From Polaromonas sp. (lineage in GTDB: Bacteria; Pseudomonadota; Gammaproteobacteria; Burkholderiales; Burkholderiaceae_C), in contig JANYED010000081.1 of NCBI GenBank assembly GCA_025363315.1, positions 1-33,296 on the forward strand: DNA of 33,296 bases, read 5' to 3'. Shown piece by piece: positions 1 through 8,211 of the stretch. A program made the position numbers and the translations under genes. Numbering within the stretch: the stretch's first letter is position 1; each line of letters begins with the position of its first letter. The notes beneath the pieces are model-generated. The model was not told where the DNA came from. It made no database searches and saw nothing but the letters and a program-made list of their open reading frames with translations.

Positions 1-1245
1 CTGTACGGCCTGTTTGAAGCACGCACCGCCCTGCGTGAGCACGGCTACGCGCTGGTGACTGAAGGCTATATGGACGTGGTGGCGCTGGCGCAAATGGGTT
101 TTGCCAACGCGGTGGCCACGCTGGGCACAGCCTGCACAGCAGAGCACGTACAAAAGCTGTTTCGCTTTACTGATTCCGTCGTCTTCAGTTTTGACGGCGA
201 CAGCGCGGGTCGCCGGGCGGCGCGCAAGGCGCTCGATGCCGCCCTGCCCTTTGCCAGCGATGTGCGCACCGTCAAGTTTTTGTTTTTGCCCGCCGAGCAT
301 GACCCCGACAGCTACATTCGTGAGCACGGCAAGGACGGCTTTGCCGAGATGGTGGCCAAAGCGCTGCCGCTCAGCAAATTCATGCTGCAGGCCGCTGCTG
401 ATGAATGCGATCTGGACACCGCAGAAGGCCGTGCGCACATGGCCAGCAATGCACGGCCGCTGTGGACGCCGCTGCCCGACGGCGCGCTAAAGCGCCAATT
501 GCTGGCCGAGATTGCCGACAAGGTACTGATTGACGTGCGCGATCTGCTGGACCTGTGGCAGCCCGCCAGCAAAGCAGCAAGCTATAAAAAGAGTAGCTAC
601 TCGCGCCCGGAACCATTGGGCTACGGCGCTAAAACACCTGCAAAAACAGCACACACTGACGGACAGGATGGATTGTCACGCCATCCGAACGATGTGGGCT
701 ACCCCGACAGCTCCGACGTGGATTATTCAAGTTCAGAACCGCATTTCGCGGCGCCCATGGCGGCAGCGGTCAACCCTGCACGCGTTGGCACCGCACGGTT
801 AAAGGGCCGCCTGCTGCCTGCCAGCCGGGAGGACCGGGTGCTGCGCCTTCTGCTGACTGACCCGCAAAGCTGGGATTTATTGAACAGCGAGGAGCACCTG
901 CTGCTGTGCACCTTGCCCGCCCCGCACGGCGCGCTGTTCGCGTGGCTGGAAAGCCAGATTCATGACCACGGCCCGCAGCCCTGGGCGGCGCTGCGAGAGG
1001 GCTTGCGCGGGCATGCACTGGAAGGGCATGCAATTGCTCAAATTTCGCAAATGACTGAGGGCGTTGAGGGCGACTGGCATGAAGGCCGCGAAATCCTCGA
1101 CGAATTGTTAAGAGCTGCATGGAAAAGAGAGCAGGATTCGATCGTTGCTACGGGTAACGGCTTTCTCAAAGACCCAACTTCTAGACAGCGCTACATGACC
1201 CTTGAGCTCAAAATTAAAGAGAAAGTGCGGAAAAAACCCGCCTAA
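1..1245 (+). CDS. dnaG: DNA primase DnaG, 3' portion (5' end outside window)
   Basis: DnaG makes the RNA primers for replication, working with DnaB helicase at the fork. The window opens inside the gene; 414 residues are visible in frame 1, starting in the Toprim domain. Toprim signatures are clear: TEGYMDVVAL (acidic Glu) near visible residues 20-29 and FDGDSAGR (Asp-x-Asp) near 64-71, followed by the FLPAEHDPD stretch typical of bacterial primases. After the helical RNA-polymerase subdomain there is a low-complexity linker (about nt 565-780), then the helicase-binding C-terminal domain. The linker contains an antisense copy of the dispersed repeat (581-623) and remains open. The zinc-binding N-terminus is not in the window. 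rpoD follows in the same direction, as in the macromolecular-synthesis operon of many proteobacteria. Identity is secure. Confidence 0.97.
   Translation: MYGLFEARTALREHGYALVTEGYMDVVALAQMGFANAVATLGTACTAEHVQKLFRFTDSVVFSFDGDSAGRRAARKALDAALPFASDVRTVKFLFLPAEHDPDSYIREHGKDGFAEMVAKALPLSKFMLQAAADECDLDTAEGRAHMASNARPLWTPLPDGALKRQLLAEIADKVLIDVRDLLDLWQPASKAASYKKSSYSRPEPLGYGAKTPAKTAHTDGQDGLSRHPNDVGYPDSSDVDYSSSEPHFAAPMAAAVNPARVGTARLKGRLLPASREDRVLRLLLTDPQSWDLLNSEEHLLLCTLPAPHGALFAWLESQIHDHGPQPWAALREGLRGHALEGHAIAQISQMTEGVEGDWHEGREILDELLRAAWKREQDSIVATGNGFLKDPTSRQRYMTLELKIKEKVRKKPA
581..623 (-). repeat. Dispersed 43-nt repeat, copy G (inside dnaG, antisense)
   Basis: Read on the minus strand this matches the shared architecture: TAGCCC, 8 nt, CGGGCGCGAGTAGCT, 10 nt, TAGC. 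It differs from the commonest GC-rich block at one position (GTAGCT for GCAGCT). It lies in the primase linker, encodes the region SYKKSSYSRPEPLGYGA on the plus strand, and keeps the dnaG frame open. Confidence 0.8.
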
Positions 1246-1261
1246 AAAACAGGCAATAGGG

Positions 1262-1330
1262 TATAATCCAACTTTTAATATTGCAAGCGCGACAGCAGCA
1301 CCTCCGGCATCGGCCTTCCGCACCGCGGAA
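1262..1330 (+). promoter_or_regulatory. Possible rpoD leader: -10 TATAAT and small hairpin
   Basis: A perfect -10 hexamer TATAAT lies at 1262-1267, just after the dnaG stop, but no convincing -35 is present 16-18 bases upstream. Further down, TTCCGC-ACC-GCGGAA (1316-1330) is a perfect 6-bp hairpin. The dnaG-rpoD interval is 298 bases and codes for nothing I can support, so an internal rpoD promoter with a long leader is plausible. Inference only. Confidence 0.35.
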
Positions 1331-1543
1331 ACACTCATCAAAGTGAGCTGGCCAGCGCACCGCAAGGACTGCACACCAAATGTTCGCCCCCACAGCTTGC
1401 GGTTGGCCGAAAGTCTTTCTGGCCAGCATTTCCTTATTACGTTTTGTCTTTGTACTGCGCTCATTTGTTGAGTGTCCAGCTTTTGACTGGCGCGTTATTT
1501 GTCACTGCTTTTGTGGATTCATTTTGTCAACCGGAGACCCGCT

Positions 1544-4012
1544 ATGCCTGCGAAAACATCAAAAAAGCCTGTCGCAAAACAAGCCGTAAAACCAGTTGTG
1601 AAGCCAGGTATAAAACCGGCTGTAAAACCGGCTGCAAAAACAGCGGCAAAAACAGTGACAAAGACAGTGAAAAAAACAGTGACGAAAACGGTCAACAAAC
1701 CGGTAACCAAAGCGCCCGTGAAGGCTGCAAGCAAGCCAGCGCCCGTTGATAAATCGAAAAAAGCCACAACATCAAAAGTAGTCGCAAAGAGCGCTGCAAA
1801 AGCAGCGGTCAAGCCTGCAAAACCTGCCAAATCCAGTGTCCCCGTTCAGACCCAGAAGAAAGCTCCCCTAGTGCCAATTAAGAAAATTGTTGAATCAAAG
1901 CCTTTGGCTGCCAAGCCAATTGCCGCTACTGTTGAAGTTGCCGTGAAAAAGAAACCCGGCCGCCCAGCGAAGGCGCTGGACGCCGACAAACCAGCCGCAA
2001 AGCGCGGCCCCAAAGCTGATGGCGATGAAGACCTGTCAGACGTGGTGGCCGAGTTTGAAGAGGCACCGGTTGCTGACACGACAGAAAAAGTCAAACCGCT
2101 GCGGATGAAAATCAGCAAGGCCAAAGAACGCGCCTTGATGAAAGAGTTTGGCCTGGACGAAACGGTGCTGAGCGAAGAAGAAGTCTTGAAACGCCGCCAG
2201 CGATTGAAGTCGCTGATCAAACTTGGCAAGACGCGAGGTTACCTGACGCACGGCGAAATCTCTGACCACCTGCCCGACAAGCTGATCGACGCTGAAACAC
2301 TTGAGGCTGTCATCCTGACGCTGAACGACCTGGGCGTGGCGGTATACGAGCAAACGCCGGATGCTGAAAGTTTGCTGATCACCAGCAACGCGCCTGCCGG
2401 TTCAACCGAAGAAGAAGCCGAAGAAGCCGCCGAAGCCGCGCTGTCCACCGTTGACAGCGAGTTTGGCCGCACCACCGACCCGGTCCGCATGTACATGCGC
2501 GAGATGGGCACGGTTGAGCTGCTGACGCGCGAAGGCGAAATTGAAATCGCCAAGCGCATTGAAGGCGGCTTGATGAAAATGATGGAAGCCATCTCTGAGT
2601 CGCCAGCCACGATTGCTGAAATCTTACGCCTGGGCGAAGAAATTCGCGAAGGCAAAGTGGTTATTTCAACCGTGGTGGACGGCTTTACCGTTGCTGACGA
2701 GGCCGATGACTATGTGGCCGAAGAAGACTTTGACGAGTTCGACGAAGAAGACGACGACGACGGCAAGGGCGGCTCCAAAGCGCTGACCAAAAAGCTGGAA
2801 GAACTGAAAATTGAAGCGTTGAGCCGCTTCGACAAAATTGCCGGCCACTTTGAAAAGGTCCACAAAACCTACGACAAGGAAGGCTACGGGACGCCAACGT
2901 ACATGAAATCCCAAAAGCTGCTGAGCGAAGAGCTGATGACAGTGCGCTTTACTGCCAAAACGATTGAAAAACTGTGCGACCTTCTGCGCGGCCAGGTGCT
3001 GGACGTGCGTAAAAAAGAGCGCGAACTGCGCCGCATCATCGTTGAGAAATGCGGGATGCCGCAGGAGACATTCATCAAAGACTTTCCGCCAAATCTGCTG
3101 AACCTGAAGTGGGTTGAAAAGCAGGTCGCCAGCGGCAAACCATGGTCAGTGGTGATGGCGCGCAACATTCCGCCGATTCAAGAGCTGCAAACTAAATTGG
3201 GCGAATTGCAAGCGCGCGTGGTAGTGCCGCTGCTGCACCTGAAAGACATCAACAAGCGCATGAATGAAGGCGAGACCAATTCGCGCGATGCCAAGAAAGA
3301 AATGATTGAGGCCAACTTGCGCCTGGTTATTTCAATTGCCAAGAAATACACCAACCGCGGCCTGCAATTTCTTGATTTGATCCAAGAAGGCAATATTGGT
3401 TTGATGAAGGCCGTAGACAAGTTTGAATACCGCCGGGGCTATAAATTTTCAACCTATGCCACCTGGTGGATTCGCCAGGCGATCACCCGCAGCATTGCGG
3501 ACCAGGCGCGCACCATCCGCATCCCGGTGCACATGATTGAAACCATCAACAAGATGAACCGCCTGTCGCGTCAGCACCTTCAGGAATTTGGCTTTGAGCC
3601 GGACGCCAGCGTGCTGGCCGAGAAAATGGAAATTCCGGAAGACAAGATTCGCAAGATCATGAAGATTGCGAAAGAGCCGATTTCGATGGAAACGCCGATT
3701 GGTGATGATGACGATTCACACCTGGGCGACTTCATTGAAGACGGCGCCAATACCGCACCGCTGGAAGCTGCCATGCAGGCTGGCTTGCGCGATGTGGTCA
3801 AAGACATCCTCGACAGCCTGACCCCACGCGAAGCAAAGGTGCTGCGCATGCGTTTTGGTATTGAAATGTCTACCGACCACACGCTGGAAGAAGTGGGCAA
3901 GCAGTTTGACGTGACGCGCGAGCGGATTCGCCAGATAGAAGCAAAAGCATTGCGTAAACTCAAGCACCCATCGCGCTCGGACAAGTTGCGCAGCTTCATT
4001 GACACACTGTAA
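1544..4012 (+). CDS. rpoD: RNA polymerase primary sigma factor RpoD (sigma-70)
   Basis: Directs core RNA polymerase to housekeeping promoters. 822 residues from the ATG at 1544, chosen because GGAG (1533-1536) sits 7 bases upstream; the frame is open further upstream (possible start 1499) but lacks a site. Residues 1-160 form a Lys/Ala/Pro-rich tail with a clear tetrapeptide period ([24 protein letters not shown]) over about 14-66 and a KKKPGRPAK patch near 135-143. Region 1.1 lies near 215-280, region 1.2 ([11 protein letters not shown]) near 312-322, and a very acidic stretch near 388-407 in the non-conserved region. Region 2 carries [19 protein letters not shown] and [13 protein letters not shown]; region 4 ends with [20 protein letters not shown]. 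coli RpoD is 613 residues, so the excess is mostly the N-terminal tail. Confidence 0.98.
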   Translation: MPAKTSKKPVAKQAVKPVVKPGIKPAVKPAAKTAAKTVTKTVKKTVTKTVNKPVTKAPVKAASKPAPVDKSKKATTSKVVAKSAAKAAVKPAKPAKSSVPVQTQKKAPLVPIKKIVESKPLAAKPIAATVEVAVKKKPGRPAKALDADKPAAKRGPKADGDEDLSDVVAEFEEAPVADTTEKVKPLRMKISKAKERALMKEFGLDETVLSEEEVLKRRQRLKSLIKLGKTRGYLTHGEISDHLPDKLIDAETLEAVILTLNDLGVAVYEQTPDAESLLITSNAPAGSTEEEAEEAAEAALSTVDSEFGRTTDPVRMYMREMGTVELLTREGEIEIAKRIEGGLMKMMEAISESPATIAEILRLGEEIREGKVVISTVVDGFTVADEADDYVAEEDFDEFDEEDDDDGKGGSKALTKKLEELKIEALSRFDKIAGHFEKVHKTYDKEGYGTPTYMKSQKLLSEELMTVRFTAKTIEKLCDLLRGQVLDVRKKERELRRIIVEKCGMPQETFIKDFPPNLLNLKWVEKQVASGKPWSVVMARNIPPIQELQTKLGELQARVVVPLLHLKDINKRMNEGETNSRDAKKEMIEANLRLVISIAKKYTNRGLQFLDLIQEGNIGLMKAVDKFEYRRGYKFSTYATWWIRQAITRSIADQARTIRIPVHMIETINKMNRLSRQHLQEFGFEPDASVLAEKMEIPEDKIRKIMKIAKEPISMETPIGDDDDSHLGDFIEDGANTAPLEAAMQAGLRDVVKDILDSLTPREAKVLRMRFGIEMSTDHTLEEVGKQFDVTRERIRQIEAKALRKLKHPSRSDKLRSFIDTL

Positions 4013-4062
4013 TTGACAGGGTTACGCATGGTGCCTGCTCTTGTACAAGGGTGGGCATTTTT

Positions 4063-5286
4063 ATGGTGAATACAGTGATGCGATACAGATTTTGGGGATC
4101 ACTTTTTGCGTTAGGCATGGTGGTGGCGTCCGCGGCCAGCCACGCCGTGCCCTTTACACCGGCCAGCGACACGGAAGTCATTGAGCGACTGCCTGGCCGG
4201 GCCAGCGATCCGGCCACGCGCCGGGTTGAATCGCTGCGAAAGCGGCTTGCCGCGCAGCCCGGGGACGCGGCGTTGCGGGTTGACATTGCCCGCCGTTACT
4301 TTGACATGGCGATGGCGCAGGGCGACCCGCGCTACGTGGGCTATGCCAGCGGGGCGCTGTCGCCGCTGGCCAAGGCTGTACCTGGTGATGCGCGCACTGC
4401 GGCGTCTTACTACGCCATCCGAGGCATGATTGAGCAATTCACGCATGCGTTTGAGCCCGCATTGGCCAGCTTGGCCAAAGCCAACGAGCTTAACCCCACA
4501 TCGCCGGAGCCTTTGCTGTGGCGCAGCGCGATTTTTATGGTGCAGGCCCGGTATGCCGAAGCAGCCGGCGAATGCGTCAAACTCACACCACTGACGGAAC
4601 CGCTGGTGGCAACCGGTTGCCGCGCTTATGCTGACAGCAGCCATAACGGCGGCCTTGAGCCCGCCTACACAACGCTTGCCGCTGCGGTCAAAAACGACGC
4701 AACCAGCTCACCTGAATTGCTGCTGTGGCAGTACACCCGCCTGGCTGAAATGGCTTGGCGACTGGGGCGCTCAGATGCGGCTGAGGGCTACTACAAAAGC
4801 GCACTCAAACTGGGCATCACCGACCAGTTTTTGCTCGGCAGTTACACCGATTTTTTGTTGTTTAAAAAGCGGCCCCAAGAGGTACTGGTGTTGCTGGCCG
4901 ACTGGGAACGATCTGATGTGCTGTTGCTGCGCCTGGCGCTTGCGGCCAAAGACAACAAGGATGTACGCGCTGCAAATTTCGCGGCCCAGCTGCGTGCCCG
5001 GTTTGCAGATGCGGCCCAGCGCGGTGACCGCCTGCACGAACAAGAAGCGGCACGCTTTGAACTCGATATTGAGCAAAATCCGAAAAAAGCGTTGCAGCTG
5101 GCCAGCGCCAACTACACCGCGCAAAAAGAGCCGCGCGATGCCGAAATTTTGATGCGCGCGGCCTTGAGTGTGGGCCAAGCCAAGCAGGCACGCCCTGCCC
5201 TGGCGTGGTGGCGCGTCAGCGGCTATGAGGACGCGCACATTACTGACCTGGCGACCCAGCTGGTGGGCCAGGGGGCCGAGAAATGA
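4063..5286 (+). CDS. Secreted tetratricopeptide-repeat protein, partner of HupE-like protein
   Basis: 407 residues. The N-terminus is a Sec-type signal: a basic MRYRF segment, a hydrophobic core and a likely cleavage after ASHA, giving a periplasmic protein. The rest is helical TPR-like sequence (for example the NPTSPEPLLWRSAIFMVQ region), suited to protein-protein contacts; no catalytic motif is visible. The ATG at 4063 is preferred because AAGGGTGGG (4048-4056) is a good ribosome site; GTG 4051 and ATG 4078 are alternatives. Its TGA overlaps the ATG of the HupE/UreJ-like gene (5283), so the two are probably made together, and the TPR protein may help assemble or stabilise that membrane protein. 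The 50 bases after rpoD contain TTGACA (4013) but no matching -10. Precise function unknown. Confidence 0.85.
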   Translation: MVNTVMRYRFWGSLFALGMVVASAASHAVPFTPASDTEVIERLPGRASDPATRRVESLRKRLAAQPGDAALRVDIARRYFDMAMAQGDPRYVGYASGALSPLAKAVPGDARTAASYYAIRGMIEQFTHAFEPALASLAKANELNPTSPEPLLWRSAIFMVQARYAEAAGECVKLTPLTEPLVATGCRAYADSSHNGGLEPAYTTLAAAVKNDATSSPELLLWQYTRLAEMAWRLGRSDAAEGYYKSALKLGITDQFLLGSYTDFLLFKKRPQEVLVLLADWERSDVLLLRLALAAKDNKDVRAANFAAQLRARFADAAQRGDRLHEQEAARFELDIEQNPKKALQLASANYTAQKEPRDAEILMRAALSVGQAKQARPALAWWRVSGYEDAHITDLATQLVGQGAEK

Positions 5287-6479
5287 TGCGTTTGGTGCAG
5301 CTGGTGATGCTGCTGGTTGTGCTGCTGGCGGGGCACACCGCAGCGTGGGCGCACAAACCCAGCGACAGTTACCTGACCTTGTCGGCCATGAGTGCCGATG
5401 CCAAAGATAGCAACGCCGGTCACACCATCACCGCACGCTGGGACATCGCCCTGCGCGACCTCGACTACGTGCTGCTGCTTGACCGCGATGGCAATGGCGA
5501 GCTGACCTGGGGCGAGACACGTCAGCGCGAAGCCGACATCACCCGGCTGGCTACCAGCCACTTGGCGATCACCGCTGACAACATGGCCTGCCCGTGGGCC
5601 GTAGCCGCCCCGATGGCGCTGGACAAGCACAGCGACGGCACCTACGCCGTGCTGTCGCTTGCCGCCAAATGCCCGGTCATCTCAAGCACAGCCAACACGG
5701 CCAGCAAACTCAAAGCCCTGAGCGCCAGTTACAGCCTGTTTTTTGACGTTGACCCGTCGCACCGCGGCCTGGTGCAGTGGCTAACGGCTGGCAAAGTCGG
5801 TGACACCCCTACAGCCCAGGCGCTGGTTTTTGGAGTTGACAGCGCCTCTCAAACACTGGCCCTCGTGACGCCGGGCTGGTGGCAAACCCTCAAGCAATAC
5901 GCCCTGGACGGCATTTCGCACATCTGGATTGGCTACGACCACATTTTATTTTTGCTGTCGCTGCTGCTGCCCGCCGTGTTGATTCGCCGCGCCGGTCAGT
6001 GGGACCCGGCGCCGACGCTGCGCGGCTCATTTGCCGAAGTCTTGAAAGTCGTTACCGCCTTCACCCTGGCGCATTCCATCACGCTTAGCCTGGCGGCGCT
6101 GCAAATCATCAGCTTGCCGTCACGCCTGGTCGAATCGGTGATTGCCGCATCGGTGGTGCTGGCGGCGCTGAACAATTTGCGCGGTACCGTTGACAAGCGG
6201 CGGTGGGTCATGGCCTTTGTGTTTGGGCTGGTGCACGGCTTTGGTTTTGCGTCGGTGCTGGCTGACCTGGGACTGCCGCAAGGCGCATTGGTATTAGCGT
6301 TGATCGGGTTTAACGGCGGCGTTGAGCTTGGGCAACTTGCCATCGTCGCCGTGTTTTTGCCACTGGCGTTCGGGCTGCGCGCCACCCGGTTTTACCGCGT
6401 CGGGGTGCTGACCGGTGGATCGCTGGTGGTGGCAGCTCTGGCCAGCTGGTGGTTTGTGCAGCGCGCTTTTCAGCTATAA
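5283..6479 (+). CDS. HupE/UreJ-family integral membrane protein with periplasmic EF-hand-like loop
   Basis: 398 residues, starting in the ATGA overlap with the TPR gene (a second in-frame ATG follows at 5286). A signal peptide (cleavage near AWA-HKP) leads to a periplasmic region of about 170 residues, then a membrane domain from about residue 195. The family motif HIWIGYDH (213-220) and a later VFGLVHGFGFAS segment supply the conserved histidines. In the periplasmic part, DRDGNGELTWGE (67-78) matches a canonical 12-residue EF-hand loop (Asp1, Asp3, Asn5, Gly6, Glu12), so calcium binding is plausible. HupE/UreJ proteins are nickel-related permeases near hydrogenase or urease genes, but none of those genes is in this window, so the transported ion is open. 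A dispersed repeat lies just after the stop. Confidence 0.85.
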   Translation: MMRLVQLVMLLVVLLAGHTAAWAHKPSDSYLTLSAMSADAKDSNAGHTITARWDIALRDLDYVLLLDRDGNGELTWGETRQREADITRLATSHLAITADNMACPWAVAAPMALDKHSDGTYAVLSLAAKCPVISSTANTASKLKALSASYSLFFDVDPSHRGLVQWLTAGKVGDTPTAQALVFGVDSASQTLALVTPGWWQTLKQYALDGISHIWIGYDHILFLLSLLLPAVLIRRAGQWDPAPTLRGSFAEVLKVVTAFTLAHSITLSLAALQIISLPSRLVESVIAASVVLAALNNLRGTVDKRRWVMAFVFGLVHGFGFASVLADLGLPQGALVLALIGFNGGVELGQLAIVAVFLPLAFGLRATRFYRVGVLTGGSLVVAALASWWFVQRAFQL

Positions 6480-6488
6480 ATCAGGCTG

Positions 6489-6531
6489 TAGCCCAATAGA
6501 TACGGGCGCGAGCAGCTACGAAATATGTAGC
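6489..6531 (+). repeat. Dispersed 43-nt repeat, copy A (between hupE-like gene and sbcB)
   Basis: TAGCCC (6489-6494), 8 nt AATAGATA, CGGGCGCGAGCAGCT (6503-6517), 10 nt, TAGC (6528-6531). This copy equals the majority sequence at all fixed positions. Its 3' part can fold as GCTAC...GTAGC. It lies between the convergent ends of the hupE-like gene and sbcB and is in direct orientation with copy B on the other side of sbcB. Confidence 0.88.
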
Positions 6532-6577
6532 AATTCACGCAATATATGCAATTAACGCAATGTACGCAATTAGCGCA
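6530..6577. repeat. Degenerate 9-bp tandem repeat
   Basis: Five consecutive 9-base units beginning GCAAT (GCAATTCAC, GCAATATAT, GCAATTAAC, GCAATGTAC, GCAATTAGC) and a partial sixth run out of repeat copy A towards the sbcB stop codon. No gene is present. It looks like slippage-generated sequence; no function is evident. Confidence 0.7.
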
Positions 6578-6596
6578 CCAGACGATCGCCGTGAAA

Positions 6597-8069
6597 TTAA
6601 GCCGGATCCGGCGCAATCAGCTCCGCGTAGTCCGACAGCGCCTCCAGCACCGCATGGCCTTTGTCGTTGGTGGTCTCAGACAAACTGTCCAACTGTGCCA
6701 AATAAGCGTCAATGTGTCGTGCACTGCCCTCTCCTTCAAGCAACCTGGCCGCCCGGTGCGTCTCCCATCGTTGCTGTTCCTCGGGCGTCAACGTCTCCGC
6801 GAAATTGCGGGCCCGGTAACGAAACACCAGCTCAGCCAGGCGGTCATCATCAAAACCAACCCGGCTGACCGCCAGCTCAGCGGCAGGCATGGCCCGGAGC
6901 TGGTTCAGGCGGCGGCGATCCGCGTTGCCTACAAAGCCGCCATACAGATCTTCGTCAACGTCGGGCGTCTCTGTCTTGGGGCGATTGAACAACTCTGGCC
7001 AGATGGCGCTCATGTCGGGTAATGCCCGCGCTTTTTCGGCATTGGCCAGCGCAGCGGGAATGTCAATGCCCCACTTCGCGGCCATCTCGTCGGTCAGGGT
7101 TTTGAGCTTTTTCACCACCATGGGCGATTTATTGACATGCACCGACTTGATCGGCAGGCGCTGCACCCCTTCCGGCAAATCAGACTGCCTGGTAAACAGG
7201 CGCTGGCGCAGAGCTTCGACGTCCAGCAGCTGCAGCTCGCTCGGGTCATGCGCCAAGTCCCAAGCGAGAACCTCGTTTTTATTGCTCGGGTGCGTCGCCA
7301 GCGGCCACATCACCGCCATGCAGCCGCGCTCAGGGGCGAACATGCCAGACACATGCAAAAACGGCTGGGCCGTTTGCGGGCTCGCAGGCAGGCCGAGTTC
7401 GTCCAGAACCCGGTCTTTCTTGTGAAGGCCCAGGCAAAACTCAAACAACTTCGGCTGGGCGGTTCGAATCAACCGCGCCAGCGCAATCGTGGCGCGCACG
7501 TCTGACAACGCATCGTGCGCGGCCTCGTGCAGCAAGCCGTTGGCACGCGCCAGGTCTTCAAGCTTGAAGCTCGGGCGGGTGGCGGTATGGTCGGCAGGCT
7601 TGCGCTCATCAGGCTTGCGCGGCCAGACGATGCCGTCGGGCCGCAGCGCATATGCCATGCGCACCACATCCTGAATGTCCCAGCGACCGCAGTCGTTTTG
7701 CCATTCGCGCGCGTACGGATCCATCAAATTTCGCCAAAACAGGTAGCGCGTGACTTCATCGTCAAACCGAATGGAGTTGTAGCCCACACCGATCGTGCCG
7801 GGCTCAGCCAGCAACGCCTCGATACGCGCCGCAAATTCATGCTCTGGCACACCGCGCTGTAGGCACAGCTGCGGCGTGATGCCGGTCAGCAGGCAAGACT
7901 CGGCGTCGGGCAGGTAGTCATTCGCTGGCTGGCAATACAGCATGACCGGCTCACCAATTTCATTGAGCTCTGCATCGGTACGGATTCCCGCAAACTGCGA
8001 TGGCCGTTCACGGCGCGGGTTCAGGCCAAAAGTTTCGTAGTCGTGCCATAAAAAGGTGTGGGTTGCCAT
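6597..8069 (-). CDS. sbcB: Exodeoxyribonuclease I (ExoI)
   Basis: ExoI degrades single-stranded DNA 3' to 5' in recombination and mismatch repair and is a DEDDh-type nuclease. 490 residues, close to the E. coli size. The first exonuclease motif is HDYETFGLNP near residue 10. GYNSIRFDDEVTRYLFWRN and RWDIQDVVRMAYALRPDGI follow the E. coli protein closely, and HDALSDVRATIALARL provides the final His/Asp motif. The C-terminal part keeps LVFRYRARNFAETLTPEEQQRW. Start 8069 (MATHTFLWHDYE) is chosen by homology; the frame opens further up to 8117 and no strong ribosome site is seen at either. The gene is alone on its transcript, downstream of the clpA terminator, and bracketed by repeat copies A and B. 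Confidence 0.96.
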   Translation of the reverse strand: MATHTFLWHDYETFGLNPRRERPSQFAGIRTDAELNEIGEPVMLYCQPANDYLPDAESCLLTGITPQLCLQRGVPEHEFAARIEALLAEPGTIGVGYNSIRFDDEVTRYLFWRNLMDPYAREWQNDCGRWDIQDVVRMAYALRPDGIVWPRKPDERKPADHTATRPSFKLEDLARANGLLHEAAHDALSDVRATIALARLIRTAQPKLFEFCLGLHKKDRVLDELGLPASPQTAQPFLHVSGMFAPERGCMAVMWPLATHPSNKNEVLAWDLAHDPSELQLLDVEALRQRLFTRQSDLPEGVQRLPIKSVHVNKSPMVVKKLKTLTDEMAAKWGIDIPAALANAEKARALPDMSAIWPELFNRPKTETPDVDEDLYGGFVGNADRRRLNQLRAMPAAELAVSRVGFDDDRLAELVFRYRARNFAETLTPEEQQRWETHRAARLLEGEGSARHIDAYLAQLDSLSETTNDKGHAVLEALSDYAELIAPDPA

Positions 8070-8109
8070 GTGTTGAACTTTTTGCTTTTTAGGGTAGTCA
8101 TTCGAGCTG

Positions 8110-8152
8110 TAGCCCAATAAACACGGGCGCGAGCAGCTATAAATAAAGTAGC
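8110..8152 (+). repeat. Dispersed 43-nt repeat, copy B (upstream of sbcB)
   Basis: TAGCCC (8110-8115), AATAAACA, CGGGCGCGAGCAGCT (8124-8138), 10 nt, TAGC (8149-8152). It occupies the interval between the clpA terminator and the sbcB start, so it is antisense to any sbcB leader or promoter. Same orientation as copy A 1.6 kb away. Confidence 0.88.
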
Positions 8153-8158
8153 GACATG

Positions 8159-8192
8159 AAAAAAGCCGTTAGCTTGATGCTAACGGCTTTTT
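8159..8192 (-). terminator. Rho-independent terminator after clpA
   Basis: A perfect stem AAAAGCCGTTAGC / GCTAACGGCTTTT with loop TTGAT lies 20 bases beyond the clpA stop. A run of A on the plus strand gives the T-tract for minus-strand transcripts. It separates clpA from sbcB. Confidence 0.93.
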
Positions 8193-8211
8193 GGTGGCCA
8201 TCAGGACAAAA

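Noticed and set aside
1444-1749. 101-codon frame overlapping the rpoD start
   Set aside because: Out-of-frame reading of the 12-bp repeats that encode the RpoD tail; no ribosome site.
4013-4041. TTGACA as -35 of a promoter for the TPR gene
   Set aside because: A perfect -35 but no -10 resembling TATAAT at 16-18 bases, so not listed as a promoter.
6546-7022. Plus-strand frames over sbcB
   Set aside because: Shadow of the sbcB coding sequence; no ribosome site and no recognisable protein.
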